A stretch of 64,000 bases of DNA from JAHELQ01 sp964491915. Its GTDB lineage: Bacteria > Acidobacteriota > Aminicenantia > UBA2199. The translations under genes and the position numbers were made by a program. The notes beneath the pieces were generated by a model that saw only the letters and a list, made by a program, of their open reading frames with translations, ran no database searches and was not told where the DNA came from. The stretch covers positions 39,208-103,207 of the forward strand of contig CAZBHS010000016.1 in assembly GCA_964491915.1 (NCBI GenBank). Reading direction: 5' to 3'. Below, piece by piece: positions 63,949-64,000 of the stretch. The number at the start of each line of letters is the position of its first letter. Position 1 is the stretch's first letter.

Positions 63949-64000
63949 TTACTCGATAATTTCGGTAACGGAGCCGGCTCCGATTGTTCTGCCGCCTTCG
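63949..64000 (-). CDS. tuf: Elongation factor Tu, C-terminal end (5' part outside window)
   Basis: The last 16 codons read EGGRTIGAGSVTEIIE and stop, matching the conserved EF-Tu C-terminus (EGGRTVGAGVVxxIxE). The rest lies beyond the window. Its position upstream of rpmG, trnW, secE and nusG is the common bacterial order. Confidence 0.93.
   Translation of the reverse strand, partial: EGGRTIGAGSVTEIIE

Overview
The window comes from a Gram-negative bacterial genome, probably a draft or metagenome assembly because it contains two N runs (10267-10276 and 43712-43775). Three things suggest an Acidobacteriota-type lineage, most likely Candidatus Aminicenantes. RpoB carries an eight-cysteine zinc-ribbon insertion near its N-terminus like the one I recall from acidobacterial RpoB. 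There are very large two-component-propeller sensor proteins. There is also a secreted macroglobulin, an outer-membrane porin and a DPP4-type peptidase. This taxonomic call is inference, because no 16S rRNA is present. Several promoters match TTGACA-N17-TATAAT closely.

Layout, left to right. (a) 1-3.9 kb, minus strand: a truncated PutP-type Na+/solute symporter, then a tight three-gene unit of isochorismatase-like hydrolase, thioredoxin-reductase-like flavoprotein and RlmN-like radical SAM protein. (b) 4-7.5 kb: an ATP-grasp/M20 fusion, a PerR/Fur regulator, and a peroxiredoxin whose -10 box lies inside a PerR-like operator. (c) 7.6-21 kb: a large alpha-2-macroglobulin broken by an assembly gap, then a lower-glycolysis cluster of GAPDH, PPDK-like protein and GAPN-type aldehyde dehydrogenase. 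(d) 21-25.7 kb: sirtuin plus a LarC1-only protein, a phosphate-selective-type porin, an NtrC-family response regulator, and RNase P RNA.

(e) 25.7-37.6 kb: a defence operon read leftwards from one strong promoter. It has the BREX type 3 frame (brxF, brxC, pglX, ..., pglZ, brxA). The pglX gene is reduced to about 195 codons with the SAM-binding core apparently removed in frame, and the brxHII helicase is absent. In its place sits a complete Gabija pair, gajA (OLD-family ATPase/TOPRIM nuclease) and gajB (UvrD-like helicase), joined to mini-pglX by a TAATG overlap and a strong ribosome-binding site. This BREX-3/Gabija hybrid is the most unusual object in the window. It ends against rnpB, and the brxA stop codon lies inside the antisense of the RNase P P1 helix.

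(f) 37.8-43.3 kb: two tandem paralogous propeller-sensor/LuxR regulators. (g) 43.4-51.5 kb: an operon of S9 peptidase, nadC, nadB and valS. (h) 51.6-64 kb: folE on the plus strand, then the conserved leftward block tuf-rpmG-trnW-secE-nusG-rplK-rplA-rplJ-rplL-rpoB-rpoC. Most genes lie on the minus strand; the plus-strand ones are cobB, larC1, the response regulator, rnpB and folE.
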